Source: Paracoccaceae bacterium
Lineage (GTDB): Bacteria > Pseudomonadota > Alphaproteobacteria > Rhodobacterales > Rhodobacteraceae
Assembly: GCA_947476475.1 (NCBI GenBank)
Contig: CANJQT010000012.1
Coordinates: forward strand, 1-50,643
Length of the DNA stretch: 50,643 nucleotides
Direction: 5' to 3'
This document shows positions 18,395-27,474 of the stretch, piece after piece. The translations under genes were made by a program, and so were the position numbers. The notes under the pieces were generated by a model that searched no databases, was not told the DNA's origin, and saw only the letters and a list, made by a program, of their open reading frames with translations. The first letter of the stretch is position 1; every line of letters starts with the position of its first letter.

Positions 18395-18420
18395 GCAAAT
18401 TCCTTCACGAAGGAATTTGC
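18395..18420. repeat. Perfect 11-bp palindromic hairpin
   Basis: GCAAATTCCTT (18395-18405), loop CACG, AAGGAATTTGC (18410-18420). It lies 43 bases after the dapA stop and eight bases after the stop of the small ORF on the other strand. It has no run of T on either side, so it is not a classical terminator but could act as an end-of-mRNA hairpin for both. Similar AAATTCCTT palindromes are, from memory, common between genes in Rhodobacterales. Confidence 0.6.
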
Positions 18421-18427
18421 TAGCTTG

Positions 18428-18556
18428 TCAGCAGTCACCAAGCAGCGATGAAATCACCGCGACGCGGCAGGATTTCATCGGTTGCGCGTGACCCGGCTCC
18501 ACTCCCGCGAAGGCAAGAACCGCAAACAGCATTGCAAGAAAGAAAGTCTCGTTCAT
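18428..18556 (-). CDS. Small secreted or membrane protein, unknown (42 aa)
   Basis: A 42-residue ORF that does not look like a shadow. It starts ATG at 18556 with GGAG six bases upstream. The N-terminus has a signal-peptide-like hydrophobic stretch, FFLAMLFAVLAFAGV, then EPGHAQP (a possible AxA-type cleavage site), leaving a short mature part with two cysteines (MKSCRVAVISSLLGDC). It lies alone in the gap between dapA and smc, which otherwise has no gene, and a hairpin follows its stop. Within the ORF there is a 9-bp inverted repeat, GATGAAATC/GATTTCATC. No function can be assigned. Confidence 0.5.
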   Translation of the reverse strand: MNETFFLAMLFAVLAFAGVEPGHAQPMKSCRVAVISSLLGDC

Positions 18557-18649
18557 GGCGGGCTCCGTTCCGTTGTTCACGGATCGTTCTAGCCATTAAC
18601 CATTAATCCCCGGTTACGTGATCATTACCGCAACCTTACCGCGCCGCCC

Positions 18650-21600
18650 TCAGGCCACCAGCGCCGCCGCCCGCTTCAGATCGACACTGACCAGTTGACT
18701 CACGCCCTGCTCCTGCATGGTCACACCAAACAGCCGGTCCATGCGCGCCATCGTCACCGCATGGTGGGTGATGATCAGGAACCGCGTATCGGTGCGCCGC
18801 GTCATTTCGTCCAGCAGGTCGCAAAAACGGGTCACGTTGGCGTCATCCAAAGGCGCGTCCACCTCGTCCAGCACGCAGATCGGTGCCGGATTGGCCAGAA
18901 ATACCGCGAAGATCAGCGCCAGTGCCGTCAGCGTCTGCTCACCCCCCGACAGCAGCGACAGGGTGGCCAGCTTCTTGCCCGGCGGCTGGCACATGATTTC
19001 CAGCCCCGCCTCCAGCGGGTCATCGCTTTCGACCAGCACCAGATTGGCCTCACCGCCCCCGAACAGATGGGTGAAAAGCGTGCGGAAGTTGGCGTTGACC
19101 TGCTCGAATGCGGTCAGCAGCCGTTCGCGCCCCTCACGGTTCAGCCCGGAAATTCCGGCGCGCAGCTTCTTGATCGCCTCTTCCAGATCGGCCTTTTCCC
19201 TGACCAGATTGTCATGTTCGGCCTGCACCTCGATCGCATCTTCCTCGGCGCGCAGGTTCACCGCACCCAAAGCATCGCGCTGGCGCTTCAGCCGGTTCAC
19301 ATCGGCGTCCAACGCCTCGGCATCCGGCATCTTGTCGGGGTCAGCGTTCAGCGACTGCAAAAGCGTGCCCGGCGTATTGTCGGTTTCTTCGCGGATCCGC
19401 TCTGCCGCATAATTCACCGTCTCGCGCGCCGCATCCGCCCGTGCTTCAGCCCGCGCCCGCGCCTCGCGCGCTTCCGAAGCCATCCGTTCGGCGTCGCGCT
19501 CGGCGTCATTCGCCGCGCGCAGGGCGCCCTCACCCTCGGCCAGCCGGTCCGAGGCCGCTTTGCGCCGCACTTCGGCCACGTCGATCGCATCGGTCAGTTC
19601 GGCACGTTTGGCGGCAATCTCGGCCGGGGCCGACGACGCCACCTTAAGCTCCGCTTCGCTTTCCTCGCGGCGTTCCGACAATTCCGCCGTGCGCTTTTCG
19701 GCATTTTCCAGCCGCAGCCTCCAGCCCGAAACTTCCTTGGTAATTTCCTGCCGCCGCCGCAACCGCGCCTCGCCCTCGCGGCGGATCTCGTCATGGGCGC
19801 TGCGGCGCGACAGCATCGTGACCCGCGCCGCCTCGACCGTCAGCTTCACATCCTCGACCTCGGCGCGCGCCGCCTCCAGATCCGGCAGGGCAGCCACCCC
19901 CGCCTCGGCATCCTTCAGCCGGGTCCGCGCGCCCATCGCCTCTTCCTCGTGGCGTGCCACCGCAAGCCGCGCGCTTTCCAGCTTGCCCCCGGCAATCGAA
20001 CGGTCCGCCTCGGCACGGCTCAGCGCCCGGCTGGCCTCGGCCATCAGCCGGTCCGCCTCGCGCCGCGCCTCGCGCGCCCGGCGGTCGGCGTCCGAAGCCT
20101 CGGCCAACCGCCGGGTCAAAAGCTCATGCGCCTGACGCGCCCCTTCAGCACGGGCCGCCACTTCCTCCAGATCGCGCTTCAACTCCACCAGCCGGTTCAG
20201 TTGCTGCAACCGCAAGGCCGCAGCCGACGGCGCATCTTCCGCCGCCGCCCGAAACCCGTCCCAGCGCCAGACATCGCCTTCCAGCGACACAAGCCTTTGG
20301 CCGGGGCGCAGATCACCCTGCAACCGCGCGCCATCGCCGCGCGCCACAAGGCCGATCTGGTCGATCCGACGCACCAGAACCTCGGGCACGGTCACAAAGT
20401 CCGACAGCGCCTGCACCCCTGCGGGCAGGGCCTGTGCATCCCGATAGCCGGGCAGAACCGCCCACCCCGATCCCTTGTCGCCCGCCACTTCCGGCGCACG
20501 CAGATCGTCGGCCAGCGCCGCGCCCAGCGCCTTTTCATAACCCTTTTGCACCCGCAGCCGGTCAAGAAGCTGCTTGCCCGACTGCGCCTCACGCTCCACC
20601 AGCCTGGCCAGTGCCGCCACTTCGGCGCGCAAGGCCCCGGCCTCGCCCTCTGCCGAAGAGCGCGCCGCCCTCGCCTCGGATTCGCGCGATTGCGCCTCCG
20701 TGCGCGCCTCATCGGCTGCAACCAGCGCGGCCTCGGCGGCTTCCGCCGCAGCCGTCGCCAGCTGTTGCGCCCCTTCGGCGTTGGTGAAATCCCCGGCCGC
20801 GCGTGCCAGCGCCGCACCAGCCTCGTCGGCCTGCCCCCGCGCGCGCGCCGCTTCGGCCTCGTTCTTTTCCACGGTCGCACGGTTGTCGGCCAGCAGCCGG
20901 TGCGCCGACTGGTGCCGTGCCGCCAGCCGCGCCACATCCTCGGTCAGCTCGCTCAGGCTGGCCTCGCGCGCCTGCAGAACCTGTGCTGCCTCTGCCGCAC
21001 TCGCCGCCGCCGCCTCCAGCCGCGCCTCATGGCCTTCGCTGGCCTTGGCCAATTGGCCTTGCTCCCACTCAAGCCGCTGGATCGTCTCGCCGGCATCGCG
21101 GTTCAGACCCGCCTCGCGCTCCAGATCTCGGCTCAGCTGGTCAATCCGGCCCTTCAGCGTGGCGATCATCTGCAAAGCGCGGGCTTCCTGATCGTTCAGC
21201 GTATCGCGCTGCACCACCAGCCTTTGCAGGATTGCCCCTGCCACCGCTTCTTCCTCACGCAGTGGCGGCAGGGCATCCTCGGCCCCGACCCGCGCCTTTG
21301 CGGCCGCGCGTGCCGCCCCTTCGGCCTGAGCAGCTGCCTTGGTCCGTCCGGTAAGGTCGCTTTCGGCCGCCATCCGCGCCTGATCCGCCTCGCGCCAGCG
21401 CCGGTACAGCAGCATCCCCTCGGCGCGGCGCAATTCCTCGCCAATCTCGCGGTAACGCGCGGCCTGCCGGGCCTGCCGCGCCAGTTGCTGCAATTGCTGC
21501 GCCAGCTGTTCAACCACATCATCGACGCGCAGCAGGTTCTGTTCGGCCCCGTTCAGCTTCAGCTCCGCCTCGTGCCGCCGCTGATAAAGCCCCGAAATCC

Positions 21601-22105
21601 CCGCCGCTTCTTCCAGTATCCGCCGCCGGTTCTTGGGCTTGGCGTTGATCAGTTCGGCAATCTGCCCTTGCCGCACCAGCGCAGGGCTGTGTGACCCGGT
21701 CGAGGCGTCGGCAAACAGCATCTGCACATCGCGCGCCCGCACGTCCTTGGTATTGGCCTTATAGGCAGACCCGGCGTCGCGGGTGATCCGGCGCACGATC
21801 TCCAGCTGGTCCTGATCATTGAAACCCGAAGGGGCCAGCCGTTCGCCATTGTCGATGGTGATCGCCACTTCCGCGAAATTGCGCGCAGGCCGGGTGGCCG
21901 CCCCGGCAAAGATCACATCCTCCATCCCGTCGCCGCGCATGGCGGTTGGGCGGTTTTCGCCCATCACCCAGCGCAAGGCCTCCAGCAGGTTCGATTTGCC
22001 GCAGCCATTGGGGCCAACCACGCCAGTCAGCCCCTCATGGATCACCAGATCCGTGGGGTCGACAAAACTTTTGAAGCCGTTGAGGCGCAGACGGGTAAAG
22101 CGCAA
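18650..22105 (-). CDS. smc: Chromosome segregation protein SMC
   Basis: 1151 residues. Order of domains: Walker A head (VVGPNGCGKSNLLEALRWVMGE), a first coiled coil of about 350 residues, a hinge around 500-620 (GSGWAVLPGYRDAQALPAGV, LVSLEGDVWRWDG), a second Ala/Glu/Arg-rich coiled coil, and the C-terminal head with signature LLSGGEQTLTALALIFAVF and Walker B CVLDEVDAPLDD. It forms the condensin ring with ScpA/ScpB, which are not in this window. The start codon is TTG; no in-frame ATG lies near the conserved N-terminus RFTRLRLNGFKSF. It is transcribed after the class V aminotransferase gene, 119 bases apart. Confidence 0.98.
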   Translation of the reverse strand: MRFTRLRLNGFKSFVDPTDLVIHEGLTGVVGPNGCGKSNLLEALRWVMGENRPTAMRGDGMEDVIFAGAATRPARNFAEVAITIDNGERLAPSGFNDQDQLEIVRRITRDAGSAYKANTKDVRARDVQMLFADASTGSHSPALVRQGQIAELINAKPKNRRRILEEAAGISGLYQRRHEAELKLNGAEQNLLRVDDVVEQLAQQLQQLARQARQAARYREIGEELRRAEGMLLYRRWREADQARMAAESDLTGRTKAAAQAEGAARAAAKARVGAEDALPPLREEEAVAGAILQRLVVQRDTLNDQEARALQMIATLKGRIDQLSRDLEREAGLNRDAGETIQRLEWEQGQLAKASEGHEARLEAAAASAAEAAQVLQAREASLSELTEDVARLAARHQSAHRLLADNRATVEKNEAEAARARGQADEAGAALARAAGDFTNAEGAQQLATAAAEAAEAALVAADEARTEAQSRESEARAARSSAEGEAGALRAEVAALARLVEREAQSGKQLLDRLRVQKGYEKALGAALADDLRAPEVAGDKGSGWAVLPGYRDAQALPAGVQALSDFVTVPEVLVRRIDQIGLVARGDGARLQGDLRPGQRLVSLEGDVWRWDGFRAAAEDAPSAAALRLQQLNRLVELKRDLEEVAARAEGARQAHELLTRRLAEASDADRRAREARREADRLMAEASRALSRAEADRSIAGGKLESARLAVARHEEEAMGARTRLKDAEAGVAALPDLEAARAEVEDVKLTVEAARVTMLSRRSAHDEIRREGEARLRRRQEITKEVSGWRLRLENAEKRTAELSERREESEAELKVASSAPAEIAAKRAELTDAIDVAEVRRKAASDRLAEGEGALRAANDAERDAERMASEAREARARAEARADAARETVNYAAERIREETDNTPGTLLQSLNADPDKMPDAEALDADVNRLKRQRDALGAVNLRAEEDAIEVQAEHDNLVREKADLEEAIKKLRAGISGLNREGRERLLTAFEQVNANFRTLFTHLFGGGEANLVLVESDDPLEAGLEIMCQPPGKKLATLSLLSGGEQTLTALALIFAVFLANPAPICVLDEVDAPLDDANVTRFCDLLDEMTRRTDTRFLIITHHAVTMARMDRLFGVTMQEQGVSQLVSVDLKRAAALVA

Positions 22106-22224
22106 AGGTCACAAGCCCCAGATGATTCCGAAGGGTCATGAATCTTTGGGCGGAAGCAGGCCCAAGTCAACGCCCTTCCACCGGATGTGGAAGTTACGCG
22201 CCACTTATCCCCGATATGTCGTGA

Positions 22225-23685
22225 TCAGGCGGCGTCCCGCGTCGGCTTGAAGCGGGCGGTGGACTGGTCACAGGCATAGGTGTCGATCATCGGCCACGGA
22301 TTGCGTGCCAGATCATCGACCGCACCGATGATGAAATCCGCCTTTGCGTCATCGCACAGCACGCTCAGGTTCAGCCTTGTCCAGCCGGGCTTTTCCATTT
22401 CCTGCCCCGACAGGATTGCACTGCGGATCACCTCGGACTGGTCTGCCCCGATCCCCAGCAGCCGGTGCGCATAAGGCCCCGCACAGGCACAACCGCCGCG
22501 CGCCTGTACCCCGTGGCAGTCCGAAAGCATCCGCGTGAACAATTGTTGATGCACATGACCCCCCCGCTCGTCCCGCACCCGGAAGGAAAAGATCGGCAAC
22601 CGCCGCGTCGCGCCGGGGTTTCCCATGATTTCAATATTCGGATTGGCCGACCAGACCTTCAGCGCCCGCTGGCGCAGCGCCTCGTGGCGACGGTCCATGA
22701 AATCCTGCCCGATGGCGTCCTTCACCAGAAAGCACAGGGCCGCACGGATATCACCCACCACATTCGGCGTGCCCGCTTCCTCACGCACCGCCACATCCGC
22801 TGAATAGTCATGCGCCCATGGCGAAACGAAACGAACCGTGCCTCCGCCGGTAAACACCGGCCGCGCCCGCGCCACTGCCGCCCGCCGCACGATCATCACG
22901 CCCGAGGCCCCCGGCCCGCCGATGAACTTGTGCGCCGACACCACCACCGCGTCCTTTTCCGCATCCGTCCCTGCGGCCATGTCGATCGGCAGATACGGCC
23001 CGCCCCCGGCATAGTCCCAGACCGCCAGCGCCCCGTGCCGTTTCAGAAGCCGCGTCACCGCGTCAGGATCGGTCACGATCCCGGTCACGTTCGATGCCGC
23101 CGAAAAAGCCCCGATCTTCAGCGCCCCCTTTGGAGCGTCCATCAGCGCCGTGGCCAGCGCCGCAAGGTCAGGCCCGCCTTCCGGCGCCTCGGCAATCTCG
23201 ACCACCCGCGCACCAGACTCGCGCCAGGGCAGGATATTGGAATGATGCTCATAGGGCCCGATGAAAACCACAGCGCCCCGCCCCTCCGCCACCGCCTCCG
23301 GCACCCCCAAAAGTGCCACCAGCCGGTTCAGCCCCGCCGTCGCACCCGCCCCGGCAAAGACCGTCGCGAACCGCTCATCCGCCCCACACAGCCGCGCAAT
23401 TACCGCTCGCGCCTCGCGCCGCATCCGCGTCATCCGTTCGCCGCAGAAAGACGCCTCGGTATGGCTGTTGGCGTAATACGGCAACACCTCCTCCATCATG
23501 AACGCCTCAACCTGCCGCAGCGCCCGCCCCGAGGCGACATAATCCGCATAGACCAGCTTTCTGGTGCCGAATGGCCCTTCGACGGGAACCCCTTCACCGA
23601 TCACCCCGCCCCGCAGCCGCGCAATCGGGTCATCGCCACCAAGGCTGGCGACAAAATCTGCGAAAAAGCTGGCCTGATGGGTCAT
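22225..23685 (-). CDS. Class V aminotransferase-fold PLP enzyme (cysteine desulfurase-like)
   Basis: 486 residues. Fold-type I PLP motifs: YADYVASGRALRQVE at the N-terminus, FAGAGATAGLNRL, the cofactor-site Asp in AVWDYAGGGPYLPID, and the PLP-binding Lys in VVSAHKFIGGPGASGVMIV. A Cys-rich stretch ARGGCACAGPYAHRLLG lies near the end, in the region where SufS/CsdA-type proteins have their catalytic loop. It is longer than usual cysteine desulfurases (about 400). It is divergent from an Lrp-type regulator, which suggests amino-acid-linked control. Whether it removes sulfur, or racemises or lyses another amino acid, cannot be read. Confidence 0.8.
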   Translation of the reverse strand: MTHQASFFADFVASLGGDDPIARLRGGVIGEGVPVEGPFGTRKLVYADYVASGRALRQVEAFMMEEVLPYYANSHTEASFCGERMTRMRREARAVIARLCGADERFATVFAGAGATAGLNRLVALLGVPEAVAEGRGAVVFIGPYEHHSNILPWRESGARVVEIAEAPEGGPDLAALATALMDAPKGALKIGAFSAASNVTGIVTDPDAVTRLLKRHGALAVWDYAGGGPYLPIDMAAGTDAEKDAVVVSAHKFIGGPGASGVMIVRRAAVARARPVFTGGGTVRFVSPWAHDYSADVAVREEAGTPNVVGDIRAALCFLVKDAIGQDFMDRRHEALRQRALKVWSANPNIEIMGNPGATRRLPIFSFRVRDERGGHVHQQLFTRMLSDCHGVQARGGCACAGPYAHRLLGIGADQSEVIRSAILSGQEMEKPGWTRLNLSVLCDDAKADFIIGAVDDLARNPWPMIDTYACDQSTARFKPTRDAA

Positions 23686-23789
23686 CCTGTCACCTGCTGC
23701 ATGGGTTCTGAAAGATCATACTGTGCAACGGCACGCGAATTCATTACCTTTACTCACCGTGAAACCTTCAATATTGGGTCATATGATCA

Positions 23790-24254
23790 ATGAATAAGGA
23801 AAATTTGGATCAGATTGATCGCGGCATCCTGCGCGCCCTGCAAAAGGATGCCTCGCTGTCGCAGCGTGATCTGGCCGAACAGGTGGGCCTGTCGCAGAAC
23901 GCCTGCTGGCGGCGCCTGCGCGCCCTGCGCGACTCTGGCCTCATCCAGGGGCAGACGATCCGGCTGGATCAGGCCGCCGTCGGCCTTGGCCTGACCATCT
24001 TCGTGATGATCCGCACCAAGCACCACTCGCGCGAGTGGCTGGACGTTTTCCGGCGCGAGGTCACGCTCATCCCCAATGTCATCGACTTCTTCCGCATCGC
24101 CGGTGACTACGATTACATGCTGAAAGTGGTGGCCCGCGACATGAACGATTTCGACCGCACCTATCAGCGGCTGATCGACAAGGTCGAACTGGATGCCGTC
24201 ACCTCCTACATCACCATGGAAGCCATCGTGAACGGCCGCGACCTGCCGGTGTGA
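23790..24254 (+). CDS. Lrp/AsnC family transcriptional regulator
   Basis: 154 residues. N-terminal helix-turn-helix (DQIDRGILRALQKDASLSQRDLAEQVGLSQNACWRRLRAL) and a C-terminal RAM/ACT-like ligand domain (FFRIAGDYDYMLKVVARDMNDF). Such proteins sense amino acids and usually control an adjacent operon, here most likely the divergent class V aminotransferase gene. The 104-base gap between the starts includes TTGGGTCATATGATCAA, a partly symmetric A/T-rich site just before the ATG that could be the autoregulatory operator. The ribosome-binding site is poor. Confidence 0.92.
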   Translation: MNKENLDQIDRGILRALQKDASLSQRDLAEQVGLSQNACWRRLRALRDSGLIQGQTIRLDQAAVGLGLTIFVMIRTKHHSREWLDVFRREVTLIPNVIDFFRIAGDYDYMLKVVARDMNDFDRTYQRLIDKVELDAVTSYITMEAIVNGRDLPV

Positions 24255-24337
24255 ACCGGCAACCTCCCACGCCCATCGCCCCGACTTTATATGCAAGGTC
24301 CATGTCAAGACTGGCCCAGTCGGGCAATTGCTGGAAA

Positions 24338-25504
24338 CTATGCTTTGACGGCTTTCGCCGCGCTGACGCGCCGGAACAGGCCAAGGGCCAGCATTGCAAG
24401 GAACAGCATGGCCGAACCGGTGATGAAGGCAGAACCGACGCTGCCGGTATGATCTGCGATCGCGCCAGCAAGGGCGGGCGCCACCATCACAATTGCATAG
24501 TAGATCGAATAATAGACTCCGGTTCCGAACGCGCGGGCTTCCGGGGGCAGGATCAGCGATGGCAAAGTCACGATCGGCCCCGCGCCCAAACCGAAAATCA
24601 GGCCTACAACCACAAAGATCACCGGAACCGCCCACGGTGGAACGAACAAGACCAGCGGCAGCAAAAGCGCATACCCCAAAAGACTGATCATGATCACGCC
24701 ATCCCGTCGGCCGCTCCGATCCGCGACAATGCCCCCGAACGGAACGGCAATCGCAAAAGTAATGATGAAGATGCTGGTAACCGAACCGGCGAAGGTCAGA
24801 TCCCAACCCCTTACTTGAAGAAATGCCGGTGCAAAGCTGAAAACCAAGATCAACGCCGCGTTGTAAAGCGCCCATAGGCTCGACGCCAGAAACAGGGTAA
24901 AGAAAGGAAGCTTGTTGACAGTGATCCGGGCCGCACGCGGCGCGGCATTTGGTGGCGGCCGGTAGACCAGAACCAACAACACCAATCCCGATGCGATCAC
25001 AAACATGACTGCGGCCCAAGCCAGATCAAGCCCGCCAACGGCCGCTAGTCCCGGCAATATAAGCAGCGCAAGGGCAATGCCGACCGGCCAAGAGTTGATG
25101 AAGATGGCCATCGCCGTTGATATTTCACGGTCAACGAACCAATCCATCAGCATCTTGGTCATAACGATGTTGATGGCCACTCCGCCGACGCCCGCCAAAA
25201 GCCGACCGGCAACCAACCAGCCCCAATCGGGCCCCCAACCGATCATCGCGCCGCCGATCAGCATCAGGATCAGGCTGAAGCTTACCGTGCGTTTGTCGCC
25301 AAAAAGCGCTGCAACTGCCCCGCCGGGCACGGCCACGACGACGCCGGGCGCAAGGTAAAGGCCGATCAGCATGCCAATATCCGCAATGCTGGCGCCGTAG
25401 CTTTCAACCAGATGCGGGGAAACGGATCCCACAGCCTGAAATTGAAAAGACATCGTCATTCTTGCGAAAAACAGGACTAAAAGGATCAACCAACGGTTTG
25501 GCAT
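24338..25504 (-). CDS. MFS permease (CynX/NimT-like)
   Basis: 388 residues with 12 predicted helices in two halves split by a basic cytoplasmic loop (YRPPPNAAPRAARITVNK). Loop 2-3 has the MFS-type motif GGAVAALFGDKRTV, and loop 8-9 has GGIVADRSGRRDG. The size and lack of extra domains fit cyanate/nitroimidazole-type MFS proteins. The substrate is unknown. It is convergent with the lrp gene and divergent from the acetyltransferase operon. Confidence 0.82.
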   Translation of the reverse strand: MPNRWLILLVLFFARMTMSFQFQAVGSVSPHLVESYGASIADIGMLIGLYLAPGVVVAVPGGAVAALFGDKRTVSFSLILMLIGGAMIGWGPDWGWLVAGRLLAGVGGVAINIVMTKMLMDWFVDREISTAMAIFINSWPVGIALALLILPGLAAVGGLDLAWAAVMFVIASGLVLLVLVYRPPPNAAPRAARITVNKLPFFTLFLASSLWALYNAALILVFSFAPAFLQVRGWDLTFAGSVTSIFIITFAIAVPFGGIVADRSGRRDGVIMISLLGYALLLPLVLFVPPWAVPVIFVVVGLIFGLGAGPIVTLPSLILPPEARAFGTGVYYSIYYAIVMVAPALAGAIADHTGSVGSAFITGSAMLFLAMLALGLFRRVSAAKAVKA

Positions 25505-25643
25505 GCAGCCCCCAGTTCGGATCTAAGCCCTTTTCTTTCTTAAGCTATACTGCAACCGGCGTTGACGCGACTAGTATATGGCCTGCCCCATCTTGACCAA
25601 AGCCCCGGTCCCACGCCAAATCCCGCGAAAAGGATCCTTCGTC

Positions 25644-26099
25644 ATGCCCGTTACAATCGCCCCTTCCTCTCCCTTGACCCCAGAAGGCCGCGCCCTGATC
25701 GACGGCTCGCAGACGGCGCTTCTTGAAGTCTTTTCCCCGGACGAAATCTTCACCTTCGCGCCCGAAGAACTGGCCACCCCCGACATCACCTTCCTGACCG
25801 CCCGTGACGGCGATGGCCCGGCATTGGCCTGTGTCGCGATGGCCGATTGCGGCGACTATGCCGAGGTAAAGCGCCTTTACGTTCCGCCTGCCGCCCGCGG
25901 CCTTGGCCTTGCCCGTGCCTTGATGCTGGACCTTGAAAGCCGCGCCCGCATGCAGGGCAAGCTTTGGGTCCGTCTGGAAACCGGTGAAAAACTTGTTGCC
26001 GCCGCAGCGCTTTACCGCGCCCTTGGCTACGCGGTGCGCGGCCCGTTCGGCGACTATGCCGACCATCCCGCCAGCCTGTTCATGGAAAAACGGCTATGA
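25644..26099 (+). CDS. GNAT family N-acetyltransferase
   Basis: 151 residues. The acetyl-CoA-binding motif A is seen as VKRLYVPPAARGLGLARALMLDLESRAR, followed by LWVRLETG and AAALYRALGYAVRGPFGDY, the usual end of a GNAT fold. The substrate is unknown. The frame is open upstream, but AAGGA nine bases before the ATG at 25644 sets the start. The stop overlaps the next gene by ATGA, so this is the first gene of a three-gene coupled operon. Confidence 0.9.
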   Translation: MPVTIAPSSPLTPEGRALIDGSQTALLEVFSPDEIFTFAPEELATPDITFLTARDGDGPALACVAMADCGDYAEVKRLYVPPAARGLGLARALMLDLESRARMQGKLWVRLETGEKLVAAAALYRALGYAVRGPFGDYADHPASLFMEKRL

Positions 26100-26965
26100 C
26101 AGACGCAGCCGCCCCGATGTCCAGTGGCACTGGCCGCTGCCTGTGCGGCACTGTCACCTATGCGTTCGACGCAGCCCCCAACTGGCAGGCCTATTGCCAT
26201 TGCGAAAGCTGTCGGCGCAACTGCTCGGCCCCCTATACCGCCTACTTCGCCATCAGCCACGGCCACTGGCGCTGGACTGGAACCAAGCCTGCCGTCTACG
26301 CCTCATCGCCCGGCGTGCGGCGGCATTTCTGCGCGCGTTGCGGCACGCCCATGGCCTTTGAAGGCGAAAACTGGGCCAACGAACTGCACTTTTACGCCGC
26401 CAGCCTTGATGACCCCACGGCCTACCAGCCCACCGCGCACGCCAACTGGAACGAACATCTGCCCTGGGTCAAACTGGCCGACGGGCTGAAGCTGCTGCGC
26501 ACCCCGCGCCGGATGACGGCGGACGAAGATTTCGCCCCCCTCCTCGCCCTCATCCAATCCGCTTTTGCGTCGATGAAGGGCCGGATCGACCCGCCTTCGT
26601 CAGCCAACCACCTGACGGTGGCCAATCTGGCCGAACAGGCCCGCACCGGTGAAGTCTGGGTGATGGAGGATCTGGGCCAACCCGTCGCCTGCATGGTGCT
26701 GACGCCCAAGACCGATCATCTGTATCTTGGCAAACTTGCAACTGATCCGGCCTTCCGCCGCCAAAGGCTGGCCCGCCAACTTATCCGCCATGCCGAAAGC
26801 CGTGCCCGCGCGTTGGCGCTGCCCGAACTGCGGCTCGAAACGAGGGTGGAACTCACCGAAAACCACGCCACCTTCCGCGCCCTCGGGTTCGAAGAAACCG
26901 CGCGCAGCGCCCATCCCGGCTTCGACCGACCCACCAGCATCACCTTTGCCAAAAGGGTGGGATGA
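26096..26965 (+). CDS. GFA (CENP-V-like zinc) domain fused to a GNAT acetyltransferase
   Basis: 289 residues with two domains. Residues about 10-130 form a glutathione-dependent formaldehyde-activating (GFA/CENP-V) fold with its zinc cysteines: GRCLCGTVTY, YCHCESCRR and HFCARCGTPM. Residues about 140-289 form a complete GNAT domain: LYLGKLATDPAFRRQRLARQLIRHAE, then RVELTENHATFRALGFEE. Known GFA members sit near thiol or formaldehyde chemistry, but many have no known reaction. The fusion may join a thiol/zinc binding module to acetyl transfer. It overlaps both neighbours by ATGA. Confidence 0.88.
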   Translation: MTDAAAPMSSGTGRCLCGTVTYAFDAAPNWQAYCHCESCRRNCSAPYTAYFAISHGHWRWTGTKPAVYASSPGVRRHFCARCGTPMAFEGENWANELHFYAASLDDPTAYQPTAHANWNEHLPWVKLADGLKLLRTPRRMTADEDFAPLLALIQSAFASMKGRIDPPSSANHLTVANLAEQARTGEVWVMEDLGQPVACMVLTPKTDHLYLGKLATDPAFRRQRLARQLIRHAESRARALALPELRLETRVELTENHATFRALGFEETARSAHPGFDRPTSITFAKRVG

Positions 26966-27444
26966 TGCGCCTCGCAGCCCTTCTTTGCCTTGTCGCAGCA
27001 CAGGCCAACGCCGGCCCGCTCGACGGCAAAAGTTATATCATCGAACTGTCCTCGACCCAGTATGACAGCGGCTACGGAAATTACCTGCTGCCGCCGCTCG
27101 CCGCAGTGATGGCCAGCTCGGGAATGCGCGCCCGGAACGGCCCCGGGGCGGATATCGTGGCCAACATCCAGACCGCAAGCGATGTCGGCCAATGGCTGGG
27201 CAACGGCGCGGAACAGGTCTGGACCTACACTCTTTCCATTACCGTGGGCCTTTCACCTGAAAGCTACCCGATCCCGTTCGAAGGCACCCCCGCCTTCGGC
27301 GTCACAGCCCGCCTCAAGACCCCGAACCCCGACCGCGAGGATGAGCTGGCCTGCCTTATCACCCTCGCCGCCCGAACGGCACTTGCCAATTACAAACCCG
27401 CCGGTCATCTCGTCACCGATGGCAGCAGCTGCCTGCGTCCCTGA
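26962..27444 (+). CDS. Secreted protein of unknown function
   Basis: 160 residues with a short signal peptide (MMRLAALLCLVAAQANA, cleavage after ANA) and a predicted mature, soluble beta-rich part. Visible features are YIIELSSTQYDSGYGNYLLPPL, VWTYTLSITVG and a pair of Cys near the end (LACLITLAAR, DGSSCLRP) that may form a disulfide. I do not recognise the family. It is coupled by ATGATG to the GFA-GNAT gene and probably shares its function; the periplasmic location is notable since both partners are cytoplasmic. Confidence 0.7.
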   Translation: MMRLAALLCLVAAQANAGPLDGKSYIIELSSTQYDSGYGNYLLPPLAAVMASSGMRARNGPGADIVANIQTASDVGQWLGNGAEQVWTYTLSITVGLSPESYPIPFEGTPAFGVTARLKTPNPDREDELACLITLAARTALANYKPAGHLVTDGSSCLRP

Positions 27445-27474
27445 AGATCCTGTCAACCGCAAGGCAAGGCTGGC

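Noticed and set aside
18695-21694. 999-codon open frame on the plus strand
   Set aside because: It is antisense to smc. The GC-rich, Arg/Pro/His-rich translation with no domain is a codon-bias shadow of the coiled-coil gene.
24244-24261. TGCCGGT-gtga-ACCGGCA hairpin at the lrp stop
   Set aside because: The 7-bp stem overlaps coding sequence and has no T run, so it is not called a terminator.
23787-25019. 410-codon frame on the minus strand across lrp and the MFS gene
   Set aside because: It spans two real genes in other frames and the gap between them; no coherent domain.
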